Assembly: GCF_026914265.1 (NCBI RefSeq) | Contig: NC_069125.1 | Coordinates: 6,840,117 to 6,904,116 of the forward strand | Direction of reading: 5' to 3' | From: Mya arenaria | Taxonomy: Eukaryota > Mollusca > Bivalvia > Myida > Myidae | DNA: 64,000 nucleotides | In this document: piece by piece, positions 12,884 through 24,146 of the stretch | Numbering within the stretch: position 1 is the first letter of the stretch | Layout: the number at the start of each line of letters is the position of its first letter | The notes under the pieces: model-generated | Told to the model about the DNA's origin: nothing | Database searches by the model: none | What the model saw: the letters and a program-made list of their open reading frames with translations, nothing else | Translations under genes and position numbers: made by a program

Positions 12884-13364
12884 AAAAATTGCTAAGATTC
12901 CAAGCTCAATCCAAATCAAAAGGTTTTGCAGTTTCACAATTAAGCAGAACATGTATTATTTTTGGTCTTTTGAAAACCCTTAAACATTTTTTTACCAAAT
13001 GGCCTTTTAATACAATAAAATATAGCAAACTCAGGGAAAAACAGTATTTAGATGAAACATGTATTGGTAAATGTATGCTTCAGTTTACATTTCAATTGCA
13101 ATTCAACTCCATCTTATAAATACTGTCAAATAAATAGTGTAACTTGCAAAAAAACATTTTTTTCTGAAATGTGGCCAAACTGAAATCGAATCTGCACATT
13201 GAACATGATTCTAGAACAACGGTTTTTCATTATTTCCGTGTATCGTTCCGTTCCGAGTTTTAGTAGCCAGCGTCAAGAACTGTTGTCTGCTGCATAACCA
13301 AGCGAACCGAAAGAAGATTTTGAGGACGTCTCCAAAGACAGGTGTCCTGTGCTCAATCTGCAAA

Positions 13365-13472
13365 ATGGGCTCGGATTTTGGTTCAGTCATAGGTTTAGGC
13401 GTAGATCTTCTGTTTTTCACAATATTCTACACCTGGTATAAACGGACAAATAAGTCTGCTGATGAGATAAAT
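13365..13472 (+). CDS. MUL1: MUL1 exon 1 (coding part)
   Basis: 36 codons starting MGSDFGSVIGLGVDLLFF and ending ADEIN, followed by the donor GTGAGA at 13473. It encodes the N-terminal membrane anchor. Phase 0 exit. Confidence 0.9.
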
Positions 13473-16400
13473 GTGAGATTTTTTTTAAATGGGTTTTAAA
13501 TTTATTTCATCATTACTTGTTGAGAAGCAGTTTCCGACGGAAAGCAGTTTCCGACAAATCGCTTTTTTGCGTACTTTCTTTTGATCTTCATAAAGAAGGT
13601 ATTGCAGTTCAATTATATTGTTACTAGGCAATTAAAAGTTGAAGTTTTTACCGAGACACGTAATTAACTTTTATTATTATTTAATGTTTAATGTTTATTT
13701 TTCAATTTGTACACAAACTTGCACGTGGGGGATCGTCACGCGCAGCGCATTGCGCATGCGTGTAAACCTAATTTGCATATCTATGAATAGCTACAAGGTT
13801 GTCCTTAATTGACTAATACAAACGATGATCATTGTGTACATATTTGTAAACACTGTTGTCATGCTAGTTTCACACCCACATTCACTAAAATGATTACAAA
13901 CACAAGTTCTTATTAGAAATGAAACAAAATATCATTGATAGTTAGTGTCTGCCTGATTTCCAGAATGATGATTGACTGGCATAAGTTTTTAGGTTTAATT
14001 TTTGGTAAATGCTGAAAAATTAAATAATAGTTCTCGTATTATAGTCTTCTATTTAGTATATTGAATAATTGGATAAAAAAAACACTCAATAGGCACCTAA
14101 AATCTGCCGCGTATTTGATTTGTCGGAAACTGCTTCTCGTCAACAGCTAATCAGAACAGTATAAGTACCCTCTTGGCGCCCCCATTAGATACACTATATG
14201 TGACGTCACACATGTGAAAAATATATCAAGCAGCTTGAGCTGTAGTTATCTAAAATGTGAACAATTTTAGTAGGAATTTTAACACGTATGAATAATTATA
14301 AATCAATAAACACTTGTAAAAACTGTCGGAAACTGCTTCTCAACCAGTATAAAAGTTTACTCTAAAAAGTAAAATAATACACGTCCAAAACAGGAATGTT
14401 CTTATCTCTAAACGTATTGTTGAAAAAAAACCACAACAAATACAACAACACAAAAATGTGAAATTAATATGATTATCAGGCTACAGAAATTTTTTTGAAA
14501 CATCTTTTGCTGTAATTTAAATAAAATGAAAGTACAATCATTACATTTTAATAAAAACAGGAGAGCTGGCAAGTGTAAGAACTATTGTTTATACCTAACT
14601 TTTCAGGCTGCTACCACTTACCCGTTGAACAAGACATTAGTGGAGACGGTGAAATCTTCAGTGGATAGATGCCTGCCATATGCCTGTGTTGAGGGAGAGG
14701 TACAAAGATTGGCTGTCAGACTTTTCAACCCCTTTGTCATTTGTGAAATCAAAGACTTTTCAACCCCTTTGTCATTTCAACCCCTAAAAGTGCTAAGACT
14801 TTTCGACCCTCCCTAAAAAAAGACTTTTTAACCCCTAATAAACGAAGACATTTCAACCCCTTAATTTTTCACCTTTTTTAGAAACTAACTACAACAGTAA
14901 AAAAATTATTTTGACATTTCTTTTAAAAATCAAGAATATATTAAGAATAAAAATATAACACGACAGGAAATATGTTATACATACAAAATATACATACTTG
15001 AAACACATGATAATACAATAATTCATAAAATATTTACATTGAAATACATATAAAAAAAATGATTGACTGACCATTTAGCTAATTAGTCACTTAGCCATAA
15101 ATCTTCCCTATCTCCCAGAGGAAATCCTCACACGATATATCATGTGCATGGTACTGCTCCCTGAATTAATTAAAACAGCATATCTTTTTCTTTAAGTTTT
15201 TTTTAAACACTTTTTTAAAACATATTTTGTCATCGCTAAAAAAGACAATAAAAAGAGTTGAACTTCAAAAAATTTTCTTCATAATATTTCAAAATATCTA
15301 GATTTAGCAAACGAAGTTTAAGAAATACAAAAGTAAACATTGAGTTCAAAGTTGTTAAAAATTTGTTATATATTGAGTTTCTAATGATGTCAAATTACAA
15401 ATAGAATAACATAGAATTACAATTTGATATGTCAAGCCAAGATGAAACCTTTTTTAAACAGTGAATAAACAACATTATTGGCATAATATAAAAAATCTCC
15501 GGAAGAGAATAAACATTTTTTATCACTAAGTGCTAAATGCTTTTAAAATGTGTTGATAAAATGTTACGTAAGTGTAACATAAGATTTTATTAATGTTTTT
15601 TTTCTAAGATTCCAAAAATCAGGACATTCTAATATAAAGTGGTACATATGTAATACAAATAATGCTATAAGCATTGTATTGTCTTTTAATAAATGCAATT
15701 AAAGAATGGAATGAAGGTCGCACATCCATTAATGGGCAACATGTGTGACATGGTCATAAATTCCTAAGGGATTAAGGGGCTTCATAACACCTTTAATTTA
15801 GGGTATAGTAACTTGAAAATGACAGTTAATTAAGGTTGTAATAACCCTGATGGCCATTATTCCTAACTATGAGCAGCTTGATAAATTTTGTGTATGATTT
15901 TCCGGATTTAAAACCAAACAAAAAATTTATTTATACCCCAAAACCTCAGTATTTTTAGATAATACATTCTTGATTATATTTTAACCCTTTAGCATATAGA
16001 CAAGTGGCCAGATTACACCTCCCAGTCAATAGCCATCTTACTGATAAGCAGTCCTTATCTGCATAGGTACTTTTCTGGATATTTGAAAATGAGAAAATGA
16101 ATACAGCAGTATGACCTTAAAATCAATGTTACTTCAAATAATTGTGTCCAAATCTTTTTTATGTGAATTCATTTTTTATAGATATTTAAATTATCTAATA
16201 AATGGTGTCAATGATGAAATATTAGATTATTTTATTTCAGCTGTGAATGTATTTTCAAGATGGATTTGTAACATTTCTTTGAAATGTCATAATTGCATTA
16301 AATCAAAGGGTAATAAAATGCTGGGATCGATCTAATTTTTATTACCCCTATCATAAAAAAGACCCATCTGGATTAAAAAGCCGACAATTTATGTTCTTGT

Positions 16401-19400
16401 GTATAAATACACAGAAATATGTCAGGAATATCCGGTGTCATCCAGCTGAGAGATCCAGTCCAAGGTGTCTGTTTAACTTTATTACCCCCTCATAAAATTG
16501 TTTACAAAAAAAGAAAGCCGATAAATGATTTTCCGGTATGAATAAAAAGATCTAGATCAAACAAAACGCTTGCACATGACCTATTTTACAGCCAAAACTA
16601 TGATGGACATTATATAAGCTTCACAGAAAATTTACCCATCATTTTCTCATTTACTAATTGTTTCTTTTGTTTGTAAACAAACTATTACCTTTAAGTAAAT
16701 ATAATCTCAATTGATTTTAATGGTAAACTGAACTGACGTAATATATTTAATGATTTACGCATCAATGAATTTGGGGGAAATTCCATCCAGTACAGTACTT
16801 AGCTCGTGGTCTTATTACGTCACAATGGGATATCACACCTGCGATTGGGAGTATAAACACCTTCTCAATTTAGCAGACGATATTTTCAAGGGAAAATCAA
16901 TACACAAAAGGTTAAACTTTAATTTTATAAACATCCGGGATATTGTTTACAAAAAGAAAGATGCAAAATTGAAATATTGAAATGACCCTATTGAAATATG
17001 CGGGCCATGCGTTTACATCCAGTAATGGATACGGTCGGCCAAATGCGTATATATACATCTGGTAATGAGCTATGTCGGCCTATCTCGTATGTATACATGC
17101 GCTAAAGGGTTAAAGAACTAAAATCAATCTGTACTGAAATAGCAATGGTACTACAACAAAATGTTCTGACTGTTGACCTTTTTTAAAAGCATTGAAAGTT
17201 TTATAAATGTTCAAATTGAGGTTTTTATGTGCATTTTACAAGAAAAATAAGGAGATTGTTCCGTAAATCCATCTTTGCATTTGCTTTCTTTTTCAATTAT
17301 TCAAATTTGTTATTTAAAGAAGTATGGTCATAAATTTGTCCATAATATATGTGAATTCGTTCAAATATGTCTTACCCTTTAGAATAATACTGTTAACAAC
17401 AGCTGTTTGGGGAAACCAGGCATCAAAATCTTACTTTACTGTACCATTGCTAATGTACCAAATATTATAGCATATTGAAAAAACACTAACCATTAACTGT
17501 TAACCTTTACTCTATTGAATACATACGCACATCATTGTGTGAGGTTTGCAACTAATGGCTAGATGCCCCCCCCCCCCCCCCCCCCCCCCCCCGGATGATA
17601 GCCCTCCCAGGCAATAGCCCCCCCCAGACAATAGCCCCCCTGCATATAAATTGTATTGTTGAAGGGTACAATGAAGGTGGCCAATGTTGTGGGAATTAGT
17701 GTTACAAGTTCGATTTTGACTTGTAAAAATGTTTCCACCATGTGAATAGTATACTATTATGCAATTAATGTGTTAGGTCAATCAGTAATTATCAACTGGA
17801 TTGCACTAAAACATCTTCAAAAGAAATAAAACATATAATGTCATTATCGCATTAAGGATTATCACATTATTAAATAATTAAAGGTCAATGCAAATGATAA
17901 TTAAAGGTGAGAACTTACTGATCAAAGATTATTAAATAAGTGCTAAGTCAACAAATAACAGAGAAAACAATTAACTTTTAAAATAATAAATGTTTCATTG
18001 TAAAATCACATGCTTTTTCCGTTTATTTTTCACTATTCATGATTTTTTTTTCCATTGATTTATGCCTTTGGGTTGTTTCATTTTATAATAAAAATAATTG
18101 TTTTGCAAATTTGCTTAAATAAACTGGTTATAATATGCATTTTAATATTGGGGGGGGATATCGTCCGTTTTTCACTAAGACGGGGGGGCTATCATCCGGG
18201 AGGGCTATCATCCGGGAGGGCTAATGTCCGGGGGGGCAATCATCCGGGGGGGATATTATCCGTACCTCATATTCTAGTTATTCGAATTTAATATAAACAA
18301 AAAAAAACCTCATATATTTAATCAAAGGTATCATTTGCCGTCATCAAGTGATTAGTAAATCAATGCAAAGCCTTTGTGTAAATTTCATCCAATACTTTGG
18401 AGAAAAGTGTAACAAATAAGACAAACAAATCTTTAATTGTATTTCAATAACAATTTAAGTTTCTTGCAAAAAACAATGAACAAGACAACACCTGGCTGAC
18501 AAAAAATAAGGGTTGAAAAGTCTTCAATATCATATGGCTATTAAAATATTTCAACTAGGGGTTGAAAAGTCTTTGATTTAGGGGTTGAAAAGTCCAAACA
18601 GGTGGGGGTTGAAAAGTCTTTAAAATGGGGGTTGAAAAGTCTAAGGGTTGAAAAGTCTTCGTTTTGAGAAGGGGTTTAAAAGTCTTGGGGTTAAAAAGTC
18701 CTGCTCCCCAAAGGTTTAATTATCATTAACAGTGCCCGAATTCAATAACATCTTGATTCTGACTTTCAGACGCAATAAATGAGTCCAGCTGTCAATAAAA
18801 TAATGATTTTACCCAAAACAGGAAAACATTTTGTAAACAAATAATAGTGCATACGCCATTATGAGCAGATACTCCGTTGATGTTATGTTGTGCCTCTATA
18901 TGCAAATCAGTAACAGTCCTGCTAGGGCTCCAAGGTGGAACCCCTAGAGATATATGAGAGGCAGTATGATTCGGACTATTGATGTACTAACATGTTATAC
19001 ACTTGTCCAATATATTAATGTAGAAAACTTTAAGTGTCTTTATTTATATATATTACACATATACATGGAAAACACAACAATACTTATGAACATACATATT
19101 ACATACTTCACTGAGAGCGTACATATTGCATACTCCATTATGAGCATACATATTGCATACTTCATTATGAGCATACATATAACAATATTTCATATTCCAT
19201 TATGAGCATACATATTGCATACTTCATTATGAGCATACATATAATGATATTTCATATTCCATTATGAGCATACATATTGCATACTTCATTATGAGCATAC
19301 TTATTGCATACTCCATTTTGAGCATACATATTGCATACTTCACAATGAGTGTACATATTGCATACTTCACTATGAGCATACATATTGCATTCATCACTAT

Positions 19401-20861
19401 GAGCATACATATTGCATACTTCACTATGAGCATACATATTGCATACTTCACTATGACTCATAGTGAAGTATGCAATATATATGCTCATTGAGCATATATA
19501 TTGCATACTTCACTATGAGCATACATATTGCATACTTCACTATAAGCATACATATTGCATACTTCACTATAAGCATACATATTGCATAATTTTCTAGGTG
19601 TCACCAGTCGGACAGGTCTTACACAGCAAGCACGGGGAGGGTCATTCTGGTGTTATACAAAGTGTAGGCCTGAAGGAGCACAAGTCAATGAAGCTGCAAG
19701 GAGTTTGGTCAGTATCATAAGGCCATAAAAGTGGGATTTTATTTGCTTCATGTAGGATTTGTTTTTCTTTTCAAATAAGGTATACCCTTTTACCTACTTT
19801 TATTCTGATTTTATTAATAATGATAAACTATATTATGATTAAACAGTTTTAAATCCTACTCTTATCATCTTTCTTTGTTATAATATTTATACAATATAAA
19901 AACCACTGTTTATTATGATCATTGCAAATTCCTGGTATGAAAAAATTGCAAGGGGTGAATGCGAAAAGGTTCTAAGTGACATTAAATAAAGAAGAAATTA
20001 TTAATTTAATACATGTACGTATGAAAAACTGTTTGAAAGCTGTGATTATCAGATAAGACCTGTTTGTCTATAGACTTACTGATAAGTCCAACCGTTGTTG
20101 AATCTTCTTGTTCTAGGACAGATGTAAAGAAAAGTATTCATGACAGGCTACAGACTGTGCCCTTTGTACTGCGGAGTTTATGTGGTGTGGAACCAGTCGA
20201 TATTCACGTTGACGACCCGAAGTCTGCCAGCTACCTCATGGATGACCTCACAAGTACCCATGATGTCTTTACGCCAGCTGATGGCGGAGGATTTCTGTCG
20301 AGGACAATTGATCGTCTCTCGGGAGATGTGGTCCTAGGGTACCATGAGACGGAAAAAATGCTGTTAACAAATACATTCCTACTAGGGATTGGTGAAATTC
20401 GTTATTTGGATGAGAGGCTTGTTTTAAAACCGCCAATCAATGGTTCCCGCTTCATACTCACCACCAAATCCAAAGCTGAAGTGATCAAATCACTTGAGAG
20501 TAAATCATTTTGGATAAAAGTATTTGCTGTAGGAACAGGTGTAGTTGGTGTTAGCATTTTTTGTCATATTTTGTACAAGACATACAAGAAAAATCAAGCC
20601 GATAGAGCAAAAGAACGGACTTTGGCTGAAATGCGAGAACTCCGTCAGAGGGCGGTGACTGAGAGGGATGAGAGGGGTGGAGAGAGGGATGAAGACATTG
20701 AATTGTGTGTTGTCTGTCTGTCCAATCCACGTGAAATAGTGCTGCTCAACTGTGGACATATTTGTCTCTGTGTTGACTGTGTCAGTGAACTTCCAGAGCC
20801 TCTGACATGTCCAGTATGTCGGCAGTCTGTTGAGAGATATATTACCACGTATCGCCCATAG
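13365..20861 (+). CDS. MUL1: Mitochondrial E3 ubiquitin ligase 1 (MUL1/MAPL), complete, 4 exons
   Basis: MUL1 is a mitochondrial outer-membrane RING ligase for ubiquitin/SUMO that acts on fission/fusion and mitophagy factors. Joining 13365-13472, 14607-14699, 19598-19707 and 20117-20861 gives one open frame of 351 aa, against about 352 in human. Intron phases are 0, 0 and 2, with GT-AG at every junction. Order: N-terminal membrane segment (residues about 8-25), the BAM/GIDE domain in the intermembrane space (about 37-220, with the exon 2 block CLPYACVEGEV and the exon 3 block GVIQSVGLKEHKS), a second membrane segment (about 232-255, FWIKVFAVGTGVVG), a charged linker, and a C-terminal C3HC4 RING (C301, C304, C316, H318, C322, C325, C335, C338), ending ITTYRP. 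The start has a good Kozak context (A at -3, G at +4). The ATG at 20064 is intronic. Confidence 0.95.
13516..14347. mobile_element. 832-bp TIR element in MUL1 intron 1, TA-flanked
   Basis: The left end CTTGTTGAGAAGCAGTTTCC matches the reverse complement of the right end (CTGGTTGAGAAGCAGTTTCC). TA lies directly outside both ends (13514-13515, 14348-14349), as with Tc1/mariner-type insertion. A second copy of the core GTCGGAAACTGCTTCTCGTC sits inside at 14128-14147, and the left end carries a doubled AGCAGTTTCCGAC. No transposase ORF is present. Confidence 0.65.
14607..14699 (+). CDS. MUL1: MUL1 exon 2
   Basis: 31 codons after the acceptor CTAACTTTTCAG (ends 14606), starting AATTYPLNKTLVE and ending CVEGE before the donor GTACAAAG at 14700. 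This is the first part of the BAM domain. The repeat motif block of intron 2 begins only about 16 bases past this donor. Confidence 0.92.
14716..14866 (+). repeat. Motif array AGACTTTTCAACCCC, left arm
   Basis: About five irregular copies of AAGACTTTTCAACCCC, some degenerate (CTTTTCGACCC, CTTTTTAACCCC, CATTTCAACCCC). The same motif occurs in the opposite orientation at 18507-18702, so the two blocks form an inverted pair about 3.6 kb apart inside one intron. Confidence 0.9.
14867..17565. other. MUL1 intron 2 interior; degenerate triplication near 17 kb
   Basis: AT-rich intron sequence without recognisable exons. At about 16985-17110 three imperfect copies of a block of roughly 50 bases occur (CATCCAGTAATGGATACGGT CGGCC and relatives). 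Confidence 0.5.
17566..17641. repeat. Poly-C plus GGATGATAGCCC motif array, left arm
   Basis: A run of more than 20 C is followed by GGATGATAGCCCTCCCAGGC and two AATAGCCCCCC-type copies. The reverse complement of this motif forms the block at 18150-18272, making a second inverted pair nested inside the first. Confidence 0.88.
18150..18272. repeat. GGGCTATCATCCGGGAG motif array, right arm
   Basis: About six copies of a 17-base-like unit (GGGCTATCATCCGGGAG, with variants GGATATCGTCCG, GGCTAATGTCCG, GGCAATCATCCG, GGATATTATCCG). It is the inverted partner of 17566-17641, separated by about 510 bases. Confidence 0.9.
18507..18702 (-). repeat. Motif array GGGGTTGAAAAGTCTT, right arm
   Basis: About eight copies, partly degenerate at the right (GGGTTTAAAAGTCTT, GGGGTTAAAAAGTCC). 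It is the inverted partner of 14716-14866. Even the flank AATCAAAGACTTTTCAACCC matches between the arms. Confidence 0.9.
19080..19590. repeat. 27-bp minisatellite with one inverted unit
   Basis: The unit is GAGCATACATATTGCATACT TCACTAT. At 19456-19489 one unit runs in the opposite orientation, making palindromes CTTCACTATGACTCATAGTG AAG and TGCTCATTGAGCA at its borders. Because 27 is a multiple of 3, long meaningless ORFs run through on both strands. The array stops about 8 bases before the exon 3 acceptor of MUL1. Confidence 0.95.
19598..19707 (+). CDS. MUL1: MUL1 exon 3
   Basis: 36 codons plus 2 bases after the acceptor ATTTTCTAG (ends 19597), starting VSPVGQVLHSKHG and ending KLQGV, with donor GTCAGT at 19708. 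The block GVIQSVGLKEHKS aligns with the human BAM-domain region GVIQRLTLQEHK. The 27-bp array lies immediately upstream and supplies the bases around the polypyrimidine stretch. Confidence 0.92.
20117..20861 (+). CDS. MUL1: MUL1 exon 4 (BAM domain end, second TM, RING)
   Basis: Begins after the acceptor TCTTGTTCTAG (ends 20116). The first base completes a Trp codon with exon 3. It encodes TDVKKSIHDRLQTVPFVL, the second transmembrane helix and the C-terminal RING finger, and ends with TAG at 20859-20861. Confidence 0.96.
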
Positions 20862-20910
20862 GAGTCAAAACTTCAATTTTTTAAAGATATTAAACACTAC
20901 TTTTAAGTAT

Positions 20911-21275
20911 AAAGCTGCACTCTCACAGATTGAACGTTTTGACAACTTTTTTTTTTTTGTCTTAAAACGAGCCATTTTTTGCGAAAATGCATAGAAACTA
21001 GTTATATAAGACTGCTGACAAAAAATAAGATCGCAGGTTTTTAGAATTAAGTTCAAAATTTGATGTTTTATGCATATTTCTTAAACCGTTAGTAACGCCT
21101 AACGGTTTAAGCCATAAAACATTAATTTTCGAACGGAAATATAAAAATCTGCCATCTTATCTTTTGTCAGCAATCTTATATCATTGGTTTGCAGATATTT
21201 TCGCAAAAATTTTCTCTTTCCAAGACAAAAAATAAAAAAGTTGTAAAAATGGTAAATCTGTGAGAGTGCAGCTTT
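20911..21275. mobile_element. TTAA fold-back MITE, copy B (MUL1 3' region)
   Basis: The 365-bp element starts AAAGCTGCACTCTCACAGAT and ends with the inverted form ATCTGTGAGAGTGCAGCTTT. Most of the interior is also self-complementary around 21098 (CGTTAGTAACGCCTAACGG), so a single strand could fold end to end. Right flank TTAA, left ATAA. It begins only 50 bases after the MUL1 stop codon and contains AATAAA near 21230, so it may provide the 3' end of the transcript. Confidence 0.92.
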
Positions 21276-22469
21276 AAGAAAATGAACTTCTTCAGATGGA
21301 GATCTATTTTACCTCCTGTGATTTTGTTTCCACTTTTGAAGGAAATGTTACCTACAAAACAGTGTTTAAAGTCTGGTTTTCTTGAATCTTGTAAAAGACA
21401 AAAGACAGGACAGAACGAAACATGAATCTAGCCACATGTATTTGAAGCCTCAAAATGACGCTTATAGATCTTGAAGGTTGATTGAAAGGAAAATTACTGT
21501 AATTTTGTATCGTTTTTACCCTTCTTTACAAGATACAATTATGAATCTTTATTAAAAGTCGGGTGTAGGTTAACAAGACACATTTATAAATTTGGGTATT
21601 GTACGAAAAGTACACCACTTAAATGTTTTAATAGATTAATTATAAGTATTTCAAAAGGAACTGAAGCTTTCGTAAAACTTGTTGTTTTTGTTTGTAGTAA
21701 AACCCGTTATTAAGTGCCCAGTTTTGAAGTTTTTGATGTTTAACTCAAAGCTACAAGGCTTGATTGTTGCCAAGGAAACATGTATTTAGTGTATTTAGAA
21801 AATTATTTTAATAGTGTTTCACATTCTTTAGAACCTTGGTTTTTATTGCTTTTATATATATACTCTTTTATTTACAAAGAAATGTGTTGCCACTGATAAT
21901 GATTTTTTTTTAAAATTCACATTTTTACGGAAATTCAAGTAAATTAAAAAAAAACTGCAGTTTTTTACTGTTACCGGTAACAAGAAAATGTTTTTGCCAT
22001 ACGGTTAGATCAGGTTTGTGACATTAAGATCAACTTGATAACATAAAAAATTAACTGAAAAACAAAAAATTAATAAATTAATTGAAAAACAAAACTGATG
22101 AACCATGACCGTTGTTCTACAGATGTGAAACACACAAATAAATTATTTTACATTTAAATCAAACAAAGATGTGCCTTTCGTATTATCTTTTATATACATT
22201 GCATAGCCATTATGTGCACAATCATTGTTAGAAGTAGCCGAAGCTTGCTTTTCAAGCCTTTTTTTGGTGTCTTTTATGAGTACCATATCCATACATGAAC
22301 ACATAATACTTGTATGAAAACTGAAAAGTAAATGTTTTATAAGAATAAGAATGTCTTACTTTTTGTTACTTTAGTGGAATACATTTTCTCCCACCCCAGA
22401 TATGTAGATCAAATTATTTTGCCATGGTGGAAATTCTTATCTTGCCCATGGGCAAAGCTGAAACAAGAG
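21276..22469. other. Non-coding, nothing recognised
   Basis: AT-rich intergenic sequence. I see no exon or ordered repeat. Confidence 0.5.
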
Positions 22470-23060
22470 GGCCTTGATGGCTCGAAATCAAAGTTTTAAA
22501 CCTTTGTTTTTTTATGAGAATGAATACTTTTATTGGTTTATGGCAATGCAATTAGGGATAAGACTACATGTATGATGGAGTGTTGTCAAATGTCGGGAGG
22601 TCATCAGTCAAGGTCGCAGTAACCTTCAGGTGAAAAATGATGTTGGCGATGATCTTAAGCTGTAAAAATGGTTTCCGCTCAATAACTAGAGAAAGTTTGC
22701 ACCCAGGAACTTCATACTTGGTATGCCAGTTGGTCATGACTAGAAGAAGACACCTATTGATTTTAAAATCAAAAGGTCATGGTGACTTTGAGGTGAATTT
22801 TTTATTAGGTTCACTGATCTTATGCAATAGATGTTCACTGTTATAGTTACAGTTGAATAACGGTAAGGCTAAACTTCAAGGTCACTCTTGGTTTGTCTGC
22901 AGTCCAAAAGTACAAATTTCATGTTCACAAGTCATTATATCTCGGCAATGACCACGACATGGGGGGAGACCACCCTTTTTTTAAGAAGAATATCGCTTGA
23001 AGATGCTCCTAATATACCCATTTTCTATGAAATAAGGCAAAAACTGTTACACAATGTGCT
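22470..23060. repeat. Dispersed mollusc-type repeat (AACAAGAGGGCC... family)
   Basis: Starts ACAAGAGGGCCTTGATGGC and continues through CCGCTCAATAACTAGAGAAA, GGTATGCCAGTTGGTCATGA and GGTCATGGTGACTTTGAGGT, blocks I associate with high-copy bivalve repeats. Non-coding. The family assignment is from memory of such repeats and has not been searched. Confidence 0.55.
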
Positions 23061-23304
23061 GGTAGAAGGTAAGTGATTGTAGTATTTTTATACACAAGTT
23101 GGAAAATATCTAAAAATGGAAAGATATGGGCAGATTGAGAATTAAATTCTAAAGTAAATTCCAAGAAATGAAATAAACAAGAGGGCCATGGTGGCCCTAA
23201 ATCGCTCACCTGAGTAAAAGAGTTTAACCTTTGTAATCAATATAGCTGATATTTGTTCTCAAAGAATATTGAAAAACATACTGGTCAAACATATTGCCAG
23301 GATA

Positions 23305-23700
23305 ATCACTGACAGGACTTGTTAGAGTTCCCTGCACACTGACAGGTCTTGTCACAGTTTCCTGCACACTGACAGGACTTGGTGTTTGACTGCACACGGA
23401 CAGGATTTTGTATAGTTGCCTGCACACTGACAGGACTTGATGATTGACTGCACACTGACAGAATTTGATTCTCATACCTGCACACTGACAGGACTTTGTT
23501 CAGTTGCCTGCACACTGACAGGACTTGATAATTGACTGCACACTGACAGCACTTGATACAGATACCTGCACACTGACAGGACTTTTTTCAGTTGCCTTCC
23601 CACTGACAGGACTTGTTCATTTGCCTGCACACTGACAGGATTTCATTCAATTGCCTGTACACTGACAAAACTATGTTCAAATGCTTGCACACTAAAATAA
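23305..23700. repeat. About 30-bp tandem array (CTGCACACTGACAGGACTTG)
   Basis: Roughly 13 copies of CTGCACACTGACAGGACTT plus a variable spacer such as TGTTCAGTTGC, with alternating spacer lengths (28-34 bases). Copies decay toward the right end (ACTAAAATAACTT). Confidence 0.93.
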
Positions 23701-23814
23701 CTTTTAGTAAAGATACACAAACAACAAACATTGCACCATCCAATAAAATCAATAAACTGCCTTAAGCTCTAAAAATCAATGAGCAGTACACATTCATATT
23801 TTCTATTATTGCTT

Positions 23815-24146
23815 CTTCCATCTAAGACAACATCACCATCCTTCAAATAATGTGGTGGTGGTGTTAGTAGTTTATACTCCGGGTCCCGGCGTGAGCACAT
23901 TGAAGGGTACCAGAGTGACAGTTCGACCACCGCACACCTATCCTGGGCAGAACCAGTACTAGGTGCCTTCACCTCTGCAAGGAACTGACATCTTCTGTAC
24001 ATGCCATGGGCAGTGGTACAGTGCGAATGGTCGTAGAAAGGATTTCATAACCAATCACAACAGAAGTGACCTGGCCCGCCCGGGAATCGAACCTGGGTTG
24101 TCCGATTCAGAGTCCAATGCTCTACCGATTGAGCTAACCGGGCGGA
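23815..24146 (-). mobile_element. tRNA-derived SINE (pol III promoter at its 5' end)
   Basis: On the minus strand the head starts at about 24146 and contains the A box TAGCTCAATCGG and the B box GGTTCGATTCC at normal spacing. The head resembles a tRNA with an apparent CTG anticodon loop (CTCTGAA), but the anticodon and T stems contain mismatches and the acceptor does not pair in register, so it is not a working tRNA gene. It continues without a terminator into a body of about 260 bases (23815-24070) that looks unrelated to tRNA. This is the standard architecture of tRNA-derived SINEs. Confidence 0.8.

Noticed and set aside
19227-19506. ORFs such as MSIHIAYFTM repeats on both strands
   Set aside because: Products of the 27-bp array; the unit length is a multiple of 3.
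20064-20066. ATG at 20064 as the start of a 265-aa RING protein
   Set aside because: It lies upstream of the exon 4 acceptor at 20116; the spliced model explains the full MUL1 protein.
20505-20759. Antisense ORFs over MUL1 exon 4
   Set aside because: Shadows of the RING-encoding exon.
24073-24146. tRNA gene on the minus strand (CTG anticodon)
   Set aside because: A and B boxes are good, but the stems contain mismatches, the acceptor does not pair in register, and the tRNA-like part runs on into a long body. It is a SINE head.
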